Shown here: positions 33,141-42,000 of the stretch, in pieces
Numbering within the stretch: position 1 is the first letter of the stretch
How the letters are laid out: each line of letters begins with the position of its first letter
DNA from: Deinococcus hopiensis KR-140
GTDB lineage: Bacteria; Deinococcota; Deinococci; Deinococcales; Deinococcaceae
DNA length: 64,000 bases
Reading direction: 5' to 3'
NCBI RefSeq assembly: GCF_900176165.1
Contig: NZ_FWWU01000009.1
Span: 1,800,501-1,864,500 of the forward strand
Made by a program: the position numbers and the translations under genes
Notes under the pieces: model-generated
What the model was told of the DNA's origin: nothing
Seen by the model: the letters and a program-made list of their open reading frames with translations, nothing else
Databases searched by the model: none

Positions 33141-33779
33141 TTAACAAGTGGTGATGGTCAATTTCTGCAATTCCTGTTGCATCACATGCAATGGGGCTTC
33201 CGCCTTCTCATCACGCAACTGCACAGCCAGGGTCAGCACTGCCACGGCGTACCGCACCGCCCGCTCTGGGTGCTGGTGCAGCCGCCCATCCTCTCGCAGC
33301 AGTCTTGCCATGCAGTTGTGCCGTTCATGCCGAAGCTTGTCCAGCATCTTGCCCAACTGCTTCTGCTCTGGCACTAGGCTGCGGCTCATCGTCGTGATCA
33401 ACGCGCCCACCTCCCCCTCCGTGAACTCCCCTATCGGTGTCTGCAGGTAGCGCGTTGGGGCCCGCACGTTGCTCCCCAGCGTCAGAAACTCCAACCCTTC
33501 TTCTGACGGCTCGTAGTGGAAGCTGTACGGGATCTCCACCTCCCGCACGTCCCAGCCTCGCAAAGCTTGATACCAACGCTCGGCGTACTCCCGCGCTTCC
33601 CTGGCCTGCGTGCGGCCGCTGGTGAGCGCCTGAATAGTTTGCCGGGGCGTGAGCTTCTTGCGCCCAGCGCGCTGCTTTGCCGTGGCTGCCCGGGCTTCCT
33701 CCGCCTGACGCTGGGCAGCCTTCTGAGTAGGCGTCTGGAGAGCAGCAGCCACCAGGTCCTCCGTCTTAAATTTGGACAC
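33141..33779 (-). CDS. Hypothetical phage protein, paralogue of gene at 17481-18035
   Basis: 212 residues from a GTG seven bases after AGGAGG. The N-terminal 70 residues are Gln/Ala/Lys-rich; the rest aligns with the product of 17481-18035 (R-Q-T-I-Q-A-L-T-S-G-R, Y-A-E-R-W-Y-Q-A-L-R-G-W, Y-L-Q-T-P-I-G, Y-A-V-A-V-L-T-L-A-V). Early/middle gene, function unknown. The paralogue lacks most of the N-terminal extension. Confidence 0.75.
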   Translation of the reverse strand: MSKFKTEDLVAAALQTPTQKAAQRQAEEARAATAKQRAGRKKLTPRQTIQALTSGRTQAREAREYAERWYQALRGWDVREVEIPYSFHYEPSEEGLEFLTLGSNVRAPTRYLQTPIGEFTEGEVGALITTMSRSLVPEQKQLGKMLDKLRHERHNCMARLLREDGRLHQHPERAVRYAVAVLTLAVQLRDEKAEAPLHVMQQELQKLTITTC

Positions 33780-33811
33780 GGCCACCTCCTGGGGGCGTGA
33801 AGGGGCGAGGG

Positions 33812-34288
33812 TCACTTCGGTATCCCCCAAATTTTCAATAGCTCGCTTTCGACCTTCACAAACAGGTCGAGACGCTGCCAATACCAGGGACGGGCGTAAG
33901 GCATGACCAGGACCCACCAATCGCGCGCCCCATTCCACCGATGAATCACGATGGGCATCCGCTTCCCTTCGCAGTCACGTCGTGCCTGATCCATCCAAGA
34001 CTTCAGGGTGGCCGGGCTGTGCATCTGGCACGTCGCGGTCAGCTTGCACTCGATATGCCATCCGCTAAGAGCCAGGCAGATCACGTCCGGCGAATCCGCC
34101 CCGCCCTTCCGCTGCTGCCCGCGCTCCGCCGGGAAGCCCAGCTCAGTCAGGGCCTTCGCGAGCTGCAGCTCTCCCCGGGCGCCTTTCGCCCGCGAGTTCA
34201 CGGGCTTCTTCTTGCTATTGCGGAGTGGTGGAGTCGCCTTCTTCGCTGGAAGGGACTCCAACGTAGCGACACTTTTGCGGGGACTCAC
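33812..34288 (-). CDS. PDDEXK-type endonuclease (Holliday-junction-resolvase-like)
   Basis: 158 residues. After a basic N-terminus: G-A-R-G-E-L-Q-L-A-K-A-L (catalytic Glu helix), then S-P-D-V-I-C-L and W-H-I-E-C-K-L, giving the E...PD...ExK core of the restriction-endonuclease fold. Likely resolves branched DNA before packaging. It overlaps the next upstream gene by four bases. Confidence 0.75.
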   Translation of the reverse strand: MSPRKSVATLESLPAKKATPPLRNSKKKPVNSRAKGARGELQLAKALTELGFPAERGQQRKGGADSPDVICLALSGWHIECKLTATCQMHSPATLKSWMDQARRDCEGKRMPIVIHRWNGARDWWVLVMPYARPWYWQRLDLFVKVESELLKIWGIPK

Positions 34289-34548
34289 GCTGCCCCCTTC
34301 CGCTTAGCCCGGCTGCGGCTCTCCTGCGCGGCCACCGGATCGGCGTAAGTGATGCTGACTACCCCGTACAACTCCCGGTACTCCTGTAACGCCCGGCACC
34401 AATCCAGATCCGTGAGGTAGCCCTTCTGGATGGCCTCGTCAATGTTCTCCGCCTGCTTGCCCCGTGCCCGGAGCGCCTGCAGCAGCACCTGGGCTGCCTC
34501 GTAGGCATGCTGACTCACGTGGGCCGGTGGTTTGACCTGCCGTGTCAT
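34285..34548 (-). CDS. Small hypothetical phage protein
   Basis: 87 residues from an ATG overlapping the preceding stop (ATGA). Helical, with A-Y-E-A-A-Q-V-L-L-Q-A-L-R-A-R-G near the N-terminus and a basic C-terminus (S-R-S-R-A-K-R-K-G). No family recognised. Confidence 0.6.
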   Translation of the reverse strand: MTRQVKPPAHVSQHAYEAAQVLLQALRARGKQAENIDEAIQKGYLTDLDWCRALQEYRELYGVVSITYADPVAAQESRSRAKRKGAA

Positions 34549-35300
34549 GCGGCCTCCCTCTGCTGCTGAGCAGCGATGTACGCGCCAAGGCGACGAGTGC
34601 GGCTGTCGCGGTGCTGCTGCAACCAGGTCACCACCTCTGGCAATCGGAACAGACGCTCCCGCTTCGGCCCCCGCTGCTCCAAGTGCGGCATCCCTTGCTG
34701 TGCCCACAAGCGCACCATCGCGGCACTGCGAGAAAGGATCACCGCCAACTCTTCGGCATCCAACGTGCCTGCAGGACGCTGAGAGAAGTGCGTGGGTGGC
34801 CGAGCCCCGTCCACGTCCCGGGGATGGTAAGCACGTTTGGGGGACGGCTTCCCGACAACGCGCACAAGGACGTAGGGCACCTCATGTTCCCGAAGGCGGG
34901 CCTGCGCACGACTGACCGTGAGGTCCCACCGCTGCGCCACCTGCTCCGCTGTCAGGTAGTTGGGAGGCCAGCTGTCCAGGACAGGCTCACGCTCTGCTTG
35001 TAACGCTGCGGCCTCCTTCGCCGTCACAGTGCTGTTGCCGAGCCACCGTCCAGGCGTGATGCCGCGGCGCGCCGTCAAGCGGTGAACCTCCGTGACGGAG
35101 ATGCCCAGGGTGACCGCGAGATCGGTGAATGTCACCAGATCGCGCGGCGGAACGTTCATCTGGTACCTCGTGACGGCCAGGCCGAGAGCGCTACGCGTCA
35201 CCCGCAACTTCTGGGCCGCCTCCGCGATGGTGAGGCCCTGACGGAAGAGTTTCTGGGCGTAACCGCGTCGATGTGGTGTCCAACAGGTAGGCGTGCCCAT
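34545..35300 (-). CDS. Multi-helix-turn-helix DNA-binding protein
   Basis: 251 residues with at least three HTH-like units: G-L-T-I-A-E-A-A-Q-K-L-R-V-T-R-S-A-L near 20-40, Y-L-T-A-E-Q-V-A-Q-R-W-D-L-T-V near 115-130 and L-D-A-E-E-L-A-V-I-L-S-R-S-A-A-M-V-R-L-W near 180-200. Probably a regulator of late genes or a DNA-bridging protein; no exact family. Confidence 0.65.
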   Translation of the reverse strand: MGTPTCWTPHRRGYAQKLFRQGLTIAEAAQKLRVTRSALGLAVTRYQMNVPPRDLVTFTDLAVTLGISVTEVHRLTARRGITPGRWLGNSTVTAKEAAALQAEREPVLDSWPPNYLTAEQVAQRWDLTVSRAQARLREHEVPYVLVRVVGKPSPKRAYHPRDVDGARPPTHFSQRPAGTLDAEELAVILSRSAAMVRLWAQQGMPHLEQRGPKRERLFRLPEVVTWLQQHRDSRTRRLGAYIAAQQQREAA

Positions 35301-35626
35301 CAGTCCTCACCTCCCGCCTGCGCGTCCTGCTGAGCGGTGAGGGCGTCAAGGCGGTCTGCAAACTCGTACTTCAGGTTGAGCTGCTGAAGCAGGAAGGGGT
35401 TCTTGCTCTGACTGGCGAAATACTCCTCTGCTTCTGCCTTCGCCTCTTTCCTCAGCGTTTCCGCCAATCCCTCCACGGCCAACTGGGCCGCACCTTCTGC
35501 GACACACTTGGGGGATTCGAGCTCTTGCCGCACTTCTTCCAACAAGGCTTTCTCTTCCTTGCTAGCCCCATGCGCCGCACGCATCCGCTGCAGCGTGGCC
35601 AAACGGTCAGAAAGGGAAACACTCAC
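35300..35626 (-). CDS. Small helical hypothetical protein
   Basis: 108 residues, highly helical and charged (E-E-K-A-L-L-E-E-V-R-Q-E-L, predicted coiled coil). First gene of a leftward coupled block (one-base contact with the HTH gene). Unknown function. Confidence 0.6.
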   Translation of the reverse strand: MSVSLSDRLATLQRMRAAHGASKEEKALLEEVRQELESPKCVAEGAAQLAVEGLAETLRKEAKAEAEEYFASQSKNPFLLQQLNLKYEFADRLDALTAQQDAQAGGED

Positions 35627-35838
35627 TTGCCCCTCCTAAGCCCGCAAGACTGATCCAGCTCATGACCTCTCCAGAACAACTCCTGATGCTGACCCGCGCA
35701 TTGCAGGACCCGTACCCCACTCACAGAACGTGAAGCACGCGTCATGGATGTCGCGTAAGGCATGAGACACCGCCCAACAGAACCCAACAGGGGGGAGATC
35801 TTCAGAACGACACTTCTGGATAAAGTGGCCAGCACTCT

Positions 35839-36066
35839 ATGAAAACCTCTACCAGTACGTACGAGCCCCAAATCCTCGCTCTCACAAAGGAGCTGCAAAA
35901 CTGTTGCCCCGACAACACTGTCTTGGTGAGCGACCTTATAAAGAACATCCGGAACCGTTATCCCAATATCCCCGCAGAGGACATTCCCCGCACCCTGACC
36001 AACCTGGTGCATGACGGTTACCTCAGCCGTCCCGCCACGGGGCTCTACCGCCTGCCGGTCCACTGA
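35839..36066 (+). CDS. Small winged-helix-like protein, counter-strand
   Basis: 75 residues on the plus strand within the minus early region. V-S-D-L-I-K-N-I-R-N-R-Y-P-N and I-P-R-T-L-T-N-L-V-H-D-G-Y-L-S-R-P-A-T-G-L-Y-R-L match the shape of a winged helix with its wing. Could be a small regulator. No strong ribosome-binding site. Confidence 0.55.
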   Translation: MKTSTSTYEPQILALTKELQNCCPDNTVLVSDLIKNIRNRYPNIPAEDIPRTLTNLVHDGYLSRPATGLYRLPVH

Positions 36067-36253
36067 GCCGGACCTCACCGTGCACCGCCTTCCGGCGCTG
36101 CGAGGAGCGCCAGGGCGGGACTGGTCGACTTGTCTGAGGGATTCGCCGCCTCTGGCAACGGCCGCAGCGTGTCCGGCAGCGAGGGCGTCACGAGACACCG
36201 CTTCTTAAGAACCAACGGACACCCTTAAATTGAAGTTCCATTAAGCTTCGCGC

Positions 36254-36448
36254 ATGGAGTACTTCCTGCCCGACACCTACATCCTCCGCACCCAACGTCA
36301 CCCCGACGGACAAATCGAACTGACCCTGTCGAGGGATGCCGGCCTTCCCGATATCAGCGACATCCTGATTGGCTCCACTGACACCTGGAAAGTCACGGAG
36401 GTTCTGCGCGACAGCGCCGACATTCGCGTTCGCGTTCAGAGGGCCTGA
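36254..36448 (+). CDS. 64-residue protein, tandem paralogue 1
   Basis: Shares L-P-D, P-D-G, E-L-T-L-S-R, D-I-L-I-G-[ST]-T-[DE]-T-W-[KE]-V-T-E-V-[LF]-R-D and R-[VI]-x-V-[QR]-R with the next plus-strand gene. Small beta protein; unknown function. No close ribosome-binding site is seen. Confidence 0.6.
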   Translation: MEYFLPDTYILRTQRHPDGQIELTLSRDAGLPDISDILIGSTDTWKVTEVLRDSADIRVRVQRA

Positions 36449-36529
36449 AGGCAGCGCGGGCGTCACGAGGTCACCGCCAGCAGCAGGGTTGCTGACACAC
36501 TTGCGCCGCCCCTTCAATAATCTGAAGGG

Positions 36530-36724
36530 GTGACTCACTCGTTGCCAGACATCCTCATTATGTGGAGAGTCAACCTCCCCGATGGGCTGACTGAACTGAC
36601 TCTGTCGCGTGAAGCGCCCGTTCCAGAGGTGGGAGACATACTGATCGGCACCACAGAGACCTGGGAAGTCACTGAAGTGTTTCGCGACACCGTTGGGGTG
36701 CGCATTTACGTTCGGCGGACCTAA
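36530..36724 (+). CDS. 64-residue protein, tandem paralogue 2
   Basis: Partner of 36254-36448, same length, about half identical residues. Start GTG. The pair sits head to tail on the strand opposite to the surrounding early genes. Confidence 0.6.
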   Translation: MTHSLPDILIMWRVNLPDGLTELTLSREAPVPEVGDILIGTTETWEVTEVFRDTVGVRIYVRRT

Positions 36725-36738
36725 GCGGCATACCTGGC

Positions 36739-37428
36739 TCACAGCGCACCGCCTTCCAGGGCCGTCAGCATGTCCTTCTCCTGCTGCCTCAGCCCATACA
36801 TGCCGTCCAGGGCGAACGGCCCCGTCTTGCTGATCGGGTCCCTGTGCAGTTCAATCCCCAGGACCAGCAAGGTGTGCGTGTTCATGTTGTGCTCGGAGGG
36901 CGCGTAGGTGCTGCGTCCGTCGCAGTAGCGGCGGGAGTAAAAGTGCAGCTTGATCGCCACCTGTTCCACCGCCCCTACCCGCTCCCGTAACCGCTCGAGC
37001 TCTTCCGCCTGGGCCAGCACGAGGCGAGCGAGAGAGAGCGAATGGGTGAGGAGCTTCCAGCCTGGAGCACTGCCATCCTCGTACTCCGGTAAGACAGCGA
37101 TCTTCACCGGGCCCAAGGCATCCACGCTGTAGTCCATGAGGTACAGCCCCTCAAGAGCCGAGTCAGTGAGATCTACAAGCTCAGCCGTGGCAGGGATACC
37201 TTCCAGCAGCTCCCGCACCGCCTCCGCTGTCAGCCCAGGCTTCGTGGCCACCATCTGCGCTCCTGCCACCTGCAGGGCCCCTTCCAGGTCCCCTGGCACC
37301 GCGGTCTGCCCCCGCAACGCCGCCTCCACTTCCAGCAACACCTCGTGCTGCTCATGCGTCAGCCGGTCCCGCGCCGACAGCGAGTTGTGCATCGTCCGCA
37401 AGCGAGCCAGGAGGTCCGGCCGAGTCAT
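36739..37428 (-). CDS. Hypothetical early phage protein
   Basis: 229 residues, helical; a coiled coil is likely around 135-155 (L-A-Q-A-E-E-L-E-R-L-R-E-R-V). It overlaps the next gene by four bases. No family recognised. Confidence 0.6.
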   Translation of the reverse strand: MTRPDLLARLRTMHNSLSARDRLTHEQHEVLLEVEAALRGQTAVPGDLEGALQVAGAQMVATKPGLTAEAVRELLEGIPATAELVDLTDSALEGLYLMDYSVDALGPVKIAVLPEYEDGSAPGWKLLTHSLSLARLVLAQAEELERLRERVGAVEQVAIKLHFYSRRYCDGRSTYAPSEHNMNTHTLLVLGIELHRDPISKTGPFALDGMYGLRQQEKDMLTALEGGAL

Positions 37429-37676
37429 GCCGCACCCCCAGCCAGCACCCTCTTCGCCAGGTGCCGCGCCTCCGACAACCGCAAGCCCCGTCCCCGCTCC
37501 ACGCCATCGATCACGAGCCGGTATGCCGGCGCTTCCCGTACCGCCTCCCGCACGATCAAGAGCCGCTGCGGGCCCACCTTGGCGCGCAAGTGCTCCCCAT
37601 TGCCCGGGTAGTGCTTGCCGGGCCGCCAGCGGATCTTCAATGCCACAGGTCCATGTTTTTCCATGTTTTCCGTCAT
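37425..37676 (-). CDS. Small basic hypothetical protein
   Basis: 83 residues, basic; ends in a short helix with L-S-E-A-R-H-L-A-K-R-V-L. Coupled to its downstream neighbour through ATGA. Could bind nucleic acid; family unknown. Confidence 0.55.
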   Translation of the reverse strand: MTENMEKHGPVALKIRWRPGKHYPGNGEHLRAKVGPQRLLIVREAVREAPAYRLVIDGVERGRGLRLSEARHLAKRVLAGGAA

Positions 37677-37678
37677 GG

Positions 37679-38296
37679 TCAGTTCCCTCCTTGAGGCGTG
37701 AGGTCAGACAGAGGCAGACGCAACTGCCGGTTCAGGAACAGCACCGCGAGGCCCGCCAGGTGGAAGTCGGCAGACGCTTTGGTACCGAACTGAGGCAGGA
37801 AGAGGCCGCGGGCTTTCTCCCCCTCCCCCGTCCAGTTCTCGCCGTCCCACAGCGTCTCGATGGCCTCCCACGAGAACGGCAGCACTTCCTGCTCGGCGAT
37901 GCTCGTGCCGTTCGGGATGTGGTCAGGAATGGCGAGATCCCGGTAAGCAGGCCAGGCCGTGAGCAAGCCCTTGAGGTTCACCTCGCGGGCGGCCAGCACC
38001 TTCTCTGCTTCGGCCCCCTGCAGGCTCTTGAGGTAGCCGCAGAGTTTGGCGAGGCGCTCGACCTGGTACGCGGCCGGGAACTCGAAGGTGTACGGGTCTC
38101 CGTTGACCCAGTGCAGCGCAGGGCGGACGCAGCTCTGGAAGTAGACCCAGAGCAGCTGCTCGTCAAGCTCGCGCTCCTGCCTCTTGAGCTGTTCGAACTC
38201 GGTGTCGAGTTGGTCGAGGAGGTCTTTGAGGCGGATGGCAGGTGCGAGGGGCTTCGCAGCTGGCCGCTTGGCTGAAGTACCTGTCAGGCCCGGCAT
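37679..38296 (-). CDS. Hypothetical protein next to iteron array
   Basis: 205 residues. An N-terminal coiled coil (L-L-D-Q-L-D-T-E-F-E-Q-L-K-R-Q-E-R-E-L) is followed by a mixed region with several Trp residues. It starts just left of the iteron cluster, opposite the primase-helicase, so it may be a replication accessory; no known domain. Confidence 0.6.
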   Translation of the reverse strand: MPGLTGTSAKRPAAKPLAPAIRLKDLLDQLDTEFEQLKRQERELDEQLLWVYFQSCVRPALHWVNGDPYTFEFPAAYQVERLAKLCGYLKSLQGAEAEKVLAAREVNLKGLLTAWPAYRDLAIPDHIPNGTSIAEQEVLPFSWEAIETLWDGENWTGEGEKARGLFLPQFGTKASADFHLAGLAVLFLNRQLRLPLSDLTPQGGN

Positions 38297-38307
38297 GAGG
38301 TGACCCC

Positions 38308-38554
38308 TGGCAGCCTTTTGGCAGCCTCAGGAAGTTGGTTGCCAGCCCAGAAGCTGCACTGAGACGAAGTGCTGGCAGCGCTGGCAACGTTGGCAGCCTT
38401 TTTGGGGTGGTTCCGCCTTATATCGAGAAGCGCTCTTGCGCGCGTTACGTGCTTATGAAAAAGGCTGCCAAGCCTGCCAAGGTTGCCAGGATGCTGTGTA
38501 GGACGGCTCCAATTCCTGGCAGCCTCAAAAAAAGGTTGCCAGAAAGGTTGCCAG
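38308..38554. other. Candidate phage replication origin: TGGCARCC iterons
   Basis: About twelve copies of TGGCARCC, complete or nearly so, in either orientation within 247 bp. Rightward copies lie near 38308, 38319, 38373, 38382, 38391 and 38517; complementary copies (GGYTGCCA) near 38337, 38463, 38474, 38481, 38534 and 38547. A non-repetitive AT-containing gap separates the two groups (38400-38460). No gene covers it, and the primase-helicase gene ends beside it. Confidence 0.75.
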
Positions 38555-38567
38555 CGGTCGGAAGTTG

Positions 38568-40988
38568 TCATTCTGAGTCCTCCCACATGCCGGGCTGAGT
38601 TGAAAGCTGAATGTGCCGGTAATCGGTTCCGCGAACATTGCGGTCACGTTCGACGGTCTTGCCGAAGTACTTGGCAGCAGAGATCAGGTGTTTGCCGAAA
38701 TTGTTGATGTGAAGGGGGCTGAAGCCGTTCTGCCCGCACCACTTGCGGTAGGCGGCATACAGATCGGCCGAGGCGGTCTGCACATCGGGGACGTAACGAC
38801 ATTCATCCCGCAGGAAGCCAATGACCTTGTTGCTGTCTTCGACAATTTCGCGCGCCAGTGCAGCGGCATCAGAGGCGGGGAAACGCATGTTGTTCTCGCG
38901 CAGCACGCGCAGGCCTTCCAGCATCCAGTTCAAAACGCCGGGCAGCTCGTCGGGGTGGGTCAGTCGAGCCTCAAGAGTGGGGTCTGGTTTCTCCGGCTTG
39001 ACGTTGAAGGCCACTGGCAAGAAGCGGCGCATCAGAGAGGAGTTGCTGGTGTCCTCCCCCAGGCGGGGCATGACGTTGGTCAAAATGATCAGCTTGATAT
39101 CTAACTTCGTCGTGAACGGTGTTTTGTTCTTGACGTCTACCGAGATGGTGTCCTCACCAGTGATCCGTTTAAAGGGCAGCCAGTCCACACTTTGCTGGAG
39201 CTCGGACACCACGCACATGCGCTTGCCGACAAGATTGCCGACCAGGAAAGAGCCGTCCTTGATGTTCTCCAGTGCTGAGGACGTGGCGAGATTGCCCAGT
39301 ACAGCCTGAAGAACACGCACGAAGGTGCTCTTGCCTGTACCACCGTCGCCCACCAGAACCAGGGCGCGTTGTGGGCTTGTGTCCCCTGTCAAGCACAGCC
39401 CGGCGAACTGCTGCAGCAGCAGGCGGTCTCCCTCGTCCGGTACTGCCTGGCGTAGGAATGCCATCCAGTCATGTGCCACGCTCCCCGGCCGATACGCTGC
39501 TGCGCTCTGGATGGTGCTGAAGTATTCGGGTGTGTGATCGTGCAGCAGCCCGCTCTCCAGGTCCAGGATGCCGGTCCGGGTGTTCAGTTCCCAGGCGGTC
39601 TGGTCGACTTCCAGAGCGGCCACGCTTTCCTCGCGACTGATTTTGTCCAGTACCTCGCGGATATTCGCGGTCTTTAGGTTGTTGTAGCCGTAGGACTGGA
39701 GGATCTTGTCGGCGCGCTGGTACATCACTTCGTCCAGCACTTCGACGTAGACGCCGCCTTTGTACTGCCACCAGCTGCGGCGGGTCTGGTGGTAGCGGTA
39801 GACGTGGCCCTGCTCGGCGCACCAGTCGAGCGTGAGGTCCCGGTAGTCGGCGAGGGTGGGTTTGTCGGGCAGGTCTTTGGTGCGCGTCTTAGCCTGCCCG
39901 TCGCCTTTTCCCCCAATGGTTCCGAAGGCCTGGGGTTTGTTCTCCCAGTGCCGTTGCCCGACGGTGCTCAGGTCACGGGGGCTCTGCTTGCCTGCAGCGA
40001 GGCCGGACCGCACAGTGTCTCGGATCTCGCTTTCTTCCAGTCCGGCGGCGAGGGCGGCTTCGGTCAGCTCGTGTGCCGCCTGCACCTCGTCGAGGGCCCC
40101 GGCGCCCACGAGGGTGCCGACGCTGAAGGCGCTGCGGTTGAGCTGATGGTTCCTGCCGCCCTCCCCTGCCGAGCGCACGGCGTCCACTTCTCTTTGGAGG
40201 GCCGACTGGGCGTACTTCTCCTGAGCGTTCCCAGCAGGTTGGGAAACTTTCCCAGAGGACTGGGAAGGGGGCACAGGCTTGGGCTTCTCCAGTTCCGGCA
40301 ATGCGTCCAGGGCGTCCCGTTCCACCCAGGCCTCAGCGTCTTGCCAGAGCACCTGCACCGGGAGGGGACGTTGGGGGTTCTTCAGGTTGAAGGTGCCGGG
40401 CAGGCGTAGGATGCGCGCCTGATCCGTACTCTCGGTGCTGGCTCCGAAGGCCAGCACGAGGCGGCGGTTGTACGCCTCCGTTTCCTCCATCGTGCTGCGC
40501 GCGCGGCGGGCCCAGTAGAGGTGCAGGCCGTGGCCACTGTCCACCACGGCGCGGGGCGGGAGGTTGCGCCGCTCGCACTCGGCAAGCACCTGGCGGAGCA
40601 GCACGGCCTTGTATTCGGCCAGTTCCTCCGCGGGGAGGCTGTGCAAGTCCGTCTGTCCGTTGGTCAGCTCGGGATGCTTTTCCAGATCCACTTCGGCCCA
40701 TTGGAGGTGGGTGGGGTGCGTGTGTGCCTTGTCTCCCATGCCGGGTTTGCCGGTCTTGGGGTTGATGGCTTCGGGGGCATCCAGCGTGCGAAGAGCTACG
40801 CCCCAGTAGGCGTTCTTGCCTTCGGGTACGGCGGTCAGGCGAAACTCATCGGGGTGGCCTTCGAAGGCCGGCCAGGGCATCCATGCTCGGGTTCCGCCTT
40901 TGAGGAAGCGGAATTCCACGAAGCCATGGGGGGGGGTGACCCCCCTATAGAGGAGGGCCACCCATTGACGGGGCGAGGGTTGGGTCAT
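38568..40988 (-). CDS. Primase-helicase (RepB-like primase with P4/D5-type helicase)
   Basis: 806 residues. N-terminal archaeo-eukaryotic-primase-like part (about 1-230: V-V-D-S-G-H-G-L-H-L-Y-W, A-R-I-L-R-L-P-G-T-F-N-L-K), a linker with Pro/Ser, a second helical domain and a C-terminal SF3 helicase (about 440-760) with Walker A G-D-G-G-T-G-K-S-T, Walker B-like V-V-S-E-L and sensor L-T-N-V-M-P. Such proteins start and drive replication of temperate phages and plasmids. The iteron array lies immediately downstream of its stop. Confidence 0.9.
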   Translation of the reverse strand: MTQPSPRQWVALLYRGVTPPHGFVEFRFLKGGTRAWMPWPAFEGHPDEFRLTAVPEGKNAYWGVALRTLDAPEAINPKTGKPGMGDKAHTHPTHLQWAEVDLEKHPELTNGQTDLHSLPAEELAEYKAVLLRQVLAECERRNLPPRAVVDSGHGLHLYWARRARSTMEETEAYNRRLVLAFGASTESTDQARILRLPGTFNLKNPQRPLPVQVLWQDAEAWVERDALDALPELEKPKPVPPSQSSGKVSQPAGNAQEKYAQSALQREVDAVRSAGEGGRNHQLNRSAFSVGTLVGAGALDEVQAAHELTEAALAAGLEESEIRDTVRSGLAAGKQSPRDLSTVGQRHWENKPQAFGTIGGKGDGQAKTRTKDLPDKPTLADYRDLTLDWCAEQGHVYRYHQTRRSWWQYKGGVYVEVLDEVMYQRADKILQSYGYNNLKTANIREVLDKISREESVAALEVDQTAWELNTRTGILDLESGLLHDHTPEYFSTIQSAAAYRPGSVAHDWMAFLRQAVPDEGDRLLLQQFAGLCLTGDTSPQRALVLVGDGGTGKSTFVRVLQAVLGNLATSSALENIKDGSFLVGNLVGKRMCVVSELQQSVDWLPFKRITGEDTISVDVKNKTPFTTKLDIKLIILTNVMPRLGEDTSNSSLMRRFLPVAFNVKPEKPDPTLEARLTHPDELPGVLNWMLEGLRVLRENNMRFPASDAAALAREIVEDSNKVIGFLRDECRYVPDVQTASADLYAAYRKWCGQNGFSPLHINNFGKHLISAAKYFGKTVERDRNVRGTDYRHIQLSTQPGMWEDSE

Positions 40989-41029
40989 TCTTCAGCGCTC
41001 CCAAATCCGGTGCGCTTACTCTCAGCGGC

Positions 41030-41413
41030 ATGATGCCACTGCTGTATCCCATTTCCAGTGCAACCTTTCCACACACGGGCGTCATTGATATTCCCTGTTA
41101 CACTGCCCGCTCCTTTAACAGGATGACAGCGGAGTTGGAGTGCAAGGGAACGGTGATCCCGTTCGATTTCTCCGAGCTGACCTCTATGGAGATTGAGGCC
41201 GCCACAGGGGAACAGACCCATGGTTGGACGTTGCAGGCCCTGGCAGCTGTCGATTCGATGTGGTTGATAGGCGCCCTGGAAGCAGCAACGTCTGGAGCTG
41301 TCTCTCAGTCGTTGGGAGCACAAATCGAAGACGTATGGTACTCCATGAAACCTCTCCGTTCCGAGGAGAAGTTTGTCGCTGGCCATGCCGAGGTTGTGGG
41401 GTTGTATCGGTAG
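41030..41413 (+). CDS. Hypothetical protein on opposite strand
   Basis: 127 residues, start ATG at 41030 or 41033 with a weak site. The plus reading (R-M-T-A-E-L-E-C-K-G-T-V-I-P-F-D-F-S-E-L and G-W-T-L-Q-A-L-A-A-V-D) looks more protein-like than the minus-strand frame of similar length. Function unknown; another counter-strand single gene in the early region. Confidence 0.55.
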   Translation: MMPLLYPISSATFPHTGVIDIPCYTARSFNRMTAELECKGTVIPFDFSELTSMEIEAATGEQTHGWTLQALAAVDSMWLIGALEAATSGAVSQSLGAQIEDVWYSMKPLRSEEKFVAGHAEVVGLYR

Positions 41414-41421
41414 CACCACAT

Positions 41422-42000
41422 TCAACTGAGCCATGCCGCACCCCCCAGCTCTGCGTACTGCTGGGGCCGTGTGTCGAGCACCTGGCGGGCCTGCTCTGTT
41501 ACCTCATCGGCGATGACTTCGGGGACAGTCCAGATGCCCTGATGCCCTGAGAGTTGGACCGGCTTGGGAAGCGTCACCACCTGGTCAAGCAGGATGTGGA
41601 GCTGTCCCTGAGCTGCCCAGCGGTCACGGCTGGCCCGAGTGACGCCCTGCACCACGGCAACCGCAACGATGCCGGGCAGGATGAAGGCCTCGGGTTGCAG
41701 CGGGCCGGGGCAGGTGCGCGCGAGGTACTGCGCAGCCGCGTCGGGCAGCTCGCCGCCGAGGATGTTGTCCCGGATGTAGCCGAGGTCAGTGGTGAACTCG
41801 CGCCAGGGATTGGTAGGCAGGACGTTCTTCCGCTTTGGGCGGTGGGGAGCGGTGCCGCCGTGAATGGCGACGGTCTCCCCCACCAGGTCGTGAATGCCCA
41901 TGAGGTCAGCGAGGCGGTCATCCCAGTCGCGGTTCTCCACCTGCTTGCCGAGGTAGGCGATAGCGAAGGCCCAAGGGTGGCGGAGCGTAATTCCCTTCAC
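41422..42000 (-). CDS. ASCH domain protein
   Basis: 192 residues. The start M-K-G-I-T-L-R-H-P-W-A-F-A-I-A-Y-L-G-K-Q-V-E-N-R-D-W matches the ASCH signature (T-L-x-x-P-W-A...K-x-[VI]-E-x-R-x-W); later V-A-V-A-V-V-Q-G-V matches its central strand. ASCH/PUA-like domains bind modified bases or RNA; the phage role is open. Overlaps the helicase stop by four bases. Confidence 0.8.
   Translation of the reverse strand: MKGITLRHPWAFAIAYLGKQVENRDWDDRLADLMGIHDLVGETVAIHGGTAPHRPKRKNVLPTNPWREFTTDLGYIRDNILGGELPDAAAQYLARTCPGPLQPEAFILPGIVAVAVVQGVTRASRDRWAAQGQLHILLDQVVTLPKPVQLSGHQGIWTVPEVIADEVTEQARQVLDTRPQQYAELGGAAWLS

Noticed and set aside
35623..36742. Minus-strand frames of 184-191 codons over 35.6-36.7 kb
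   Set aside because: They lie opposite three small plus genes, two of which are paralogous, which is better evidence of coding.
38308..38554. CRISPR array
   Set aside because: The repeats are 8 bp, in both orientations and irregularly spaced, which fits iterons and not CRISPR repeats with uniform spacers.
40985..41434. 149-codon minus-strand frame opposite gene 41030-41413
   Set aside because: Composition (Cys, Arg, Gln, His) looks antisense; the plus frame is more protein-like, though neither is certain.
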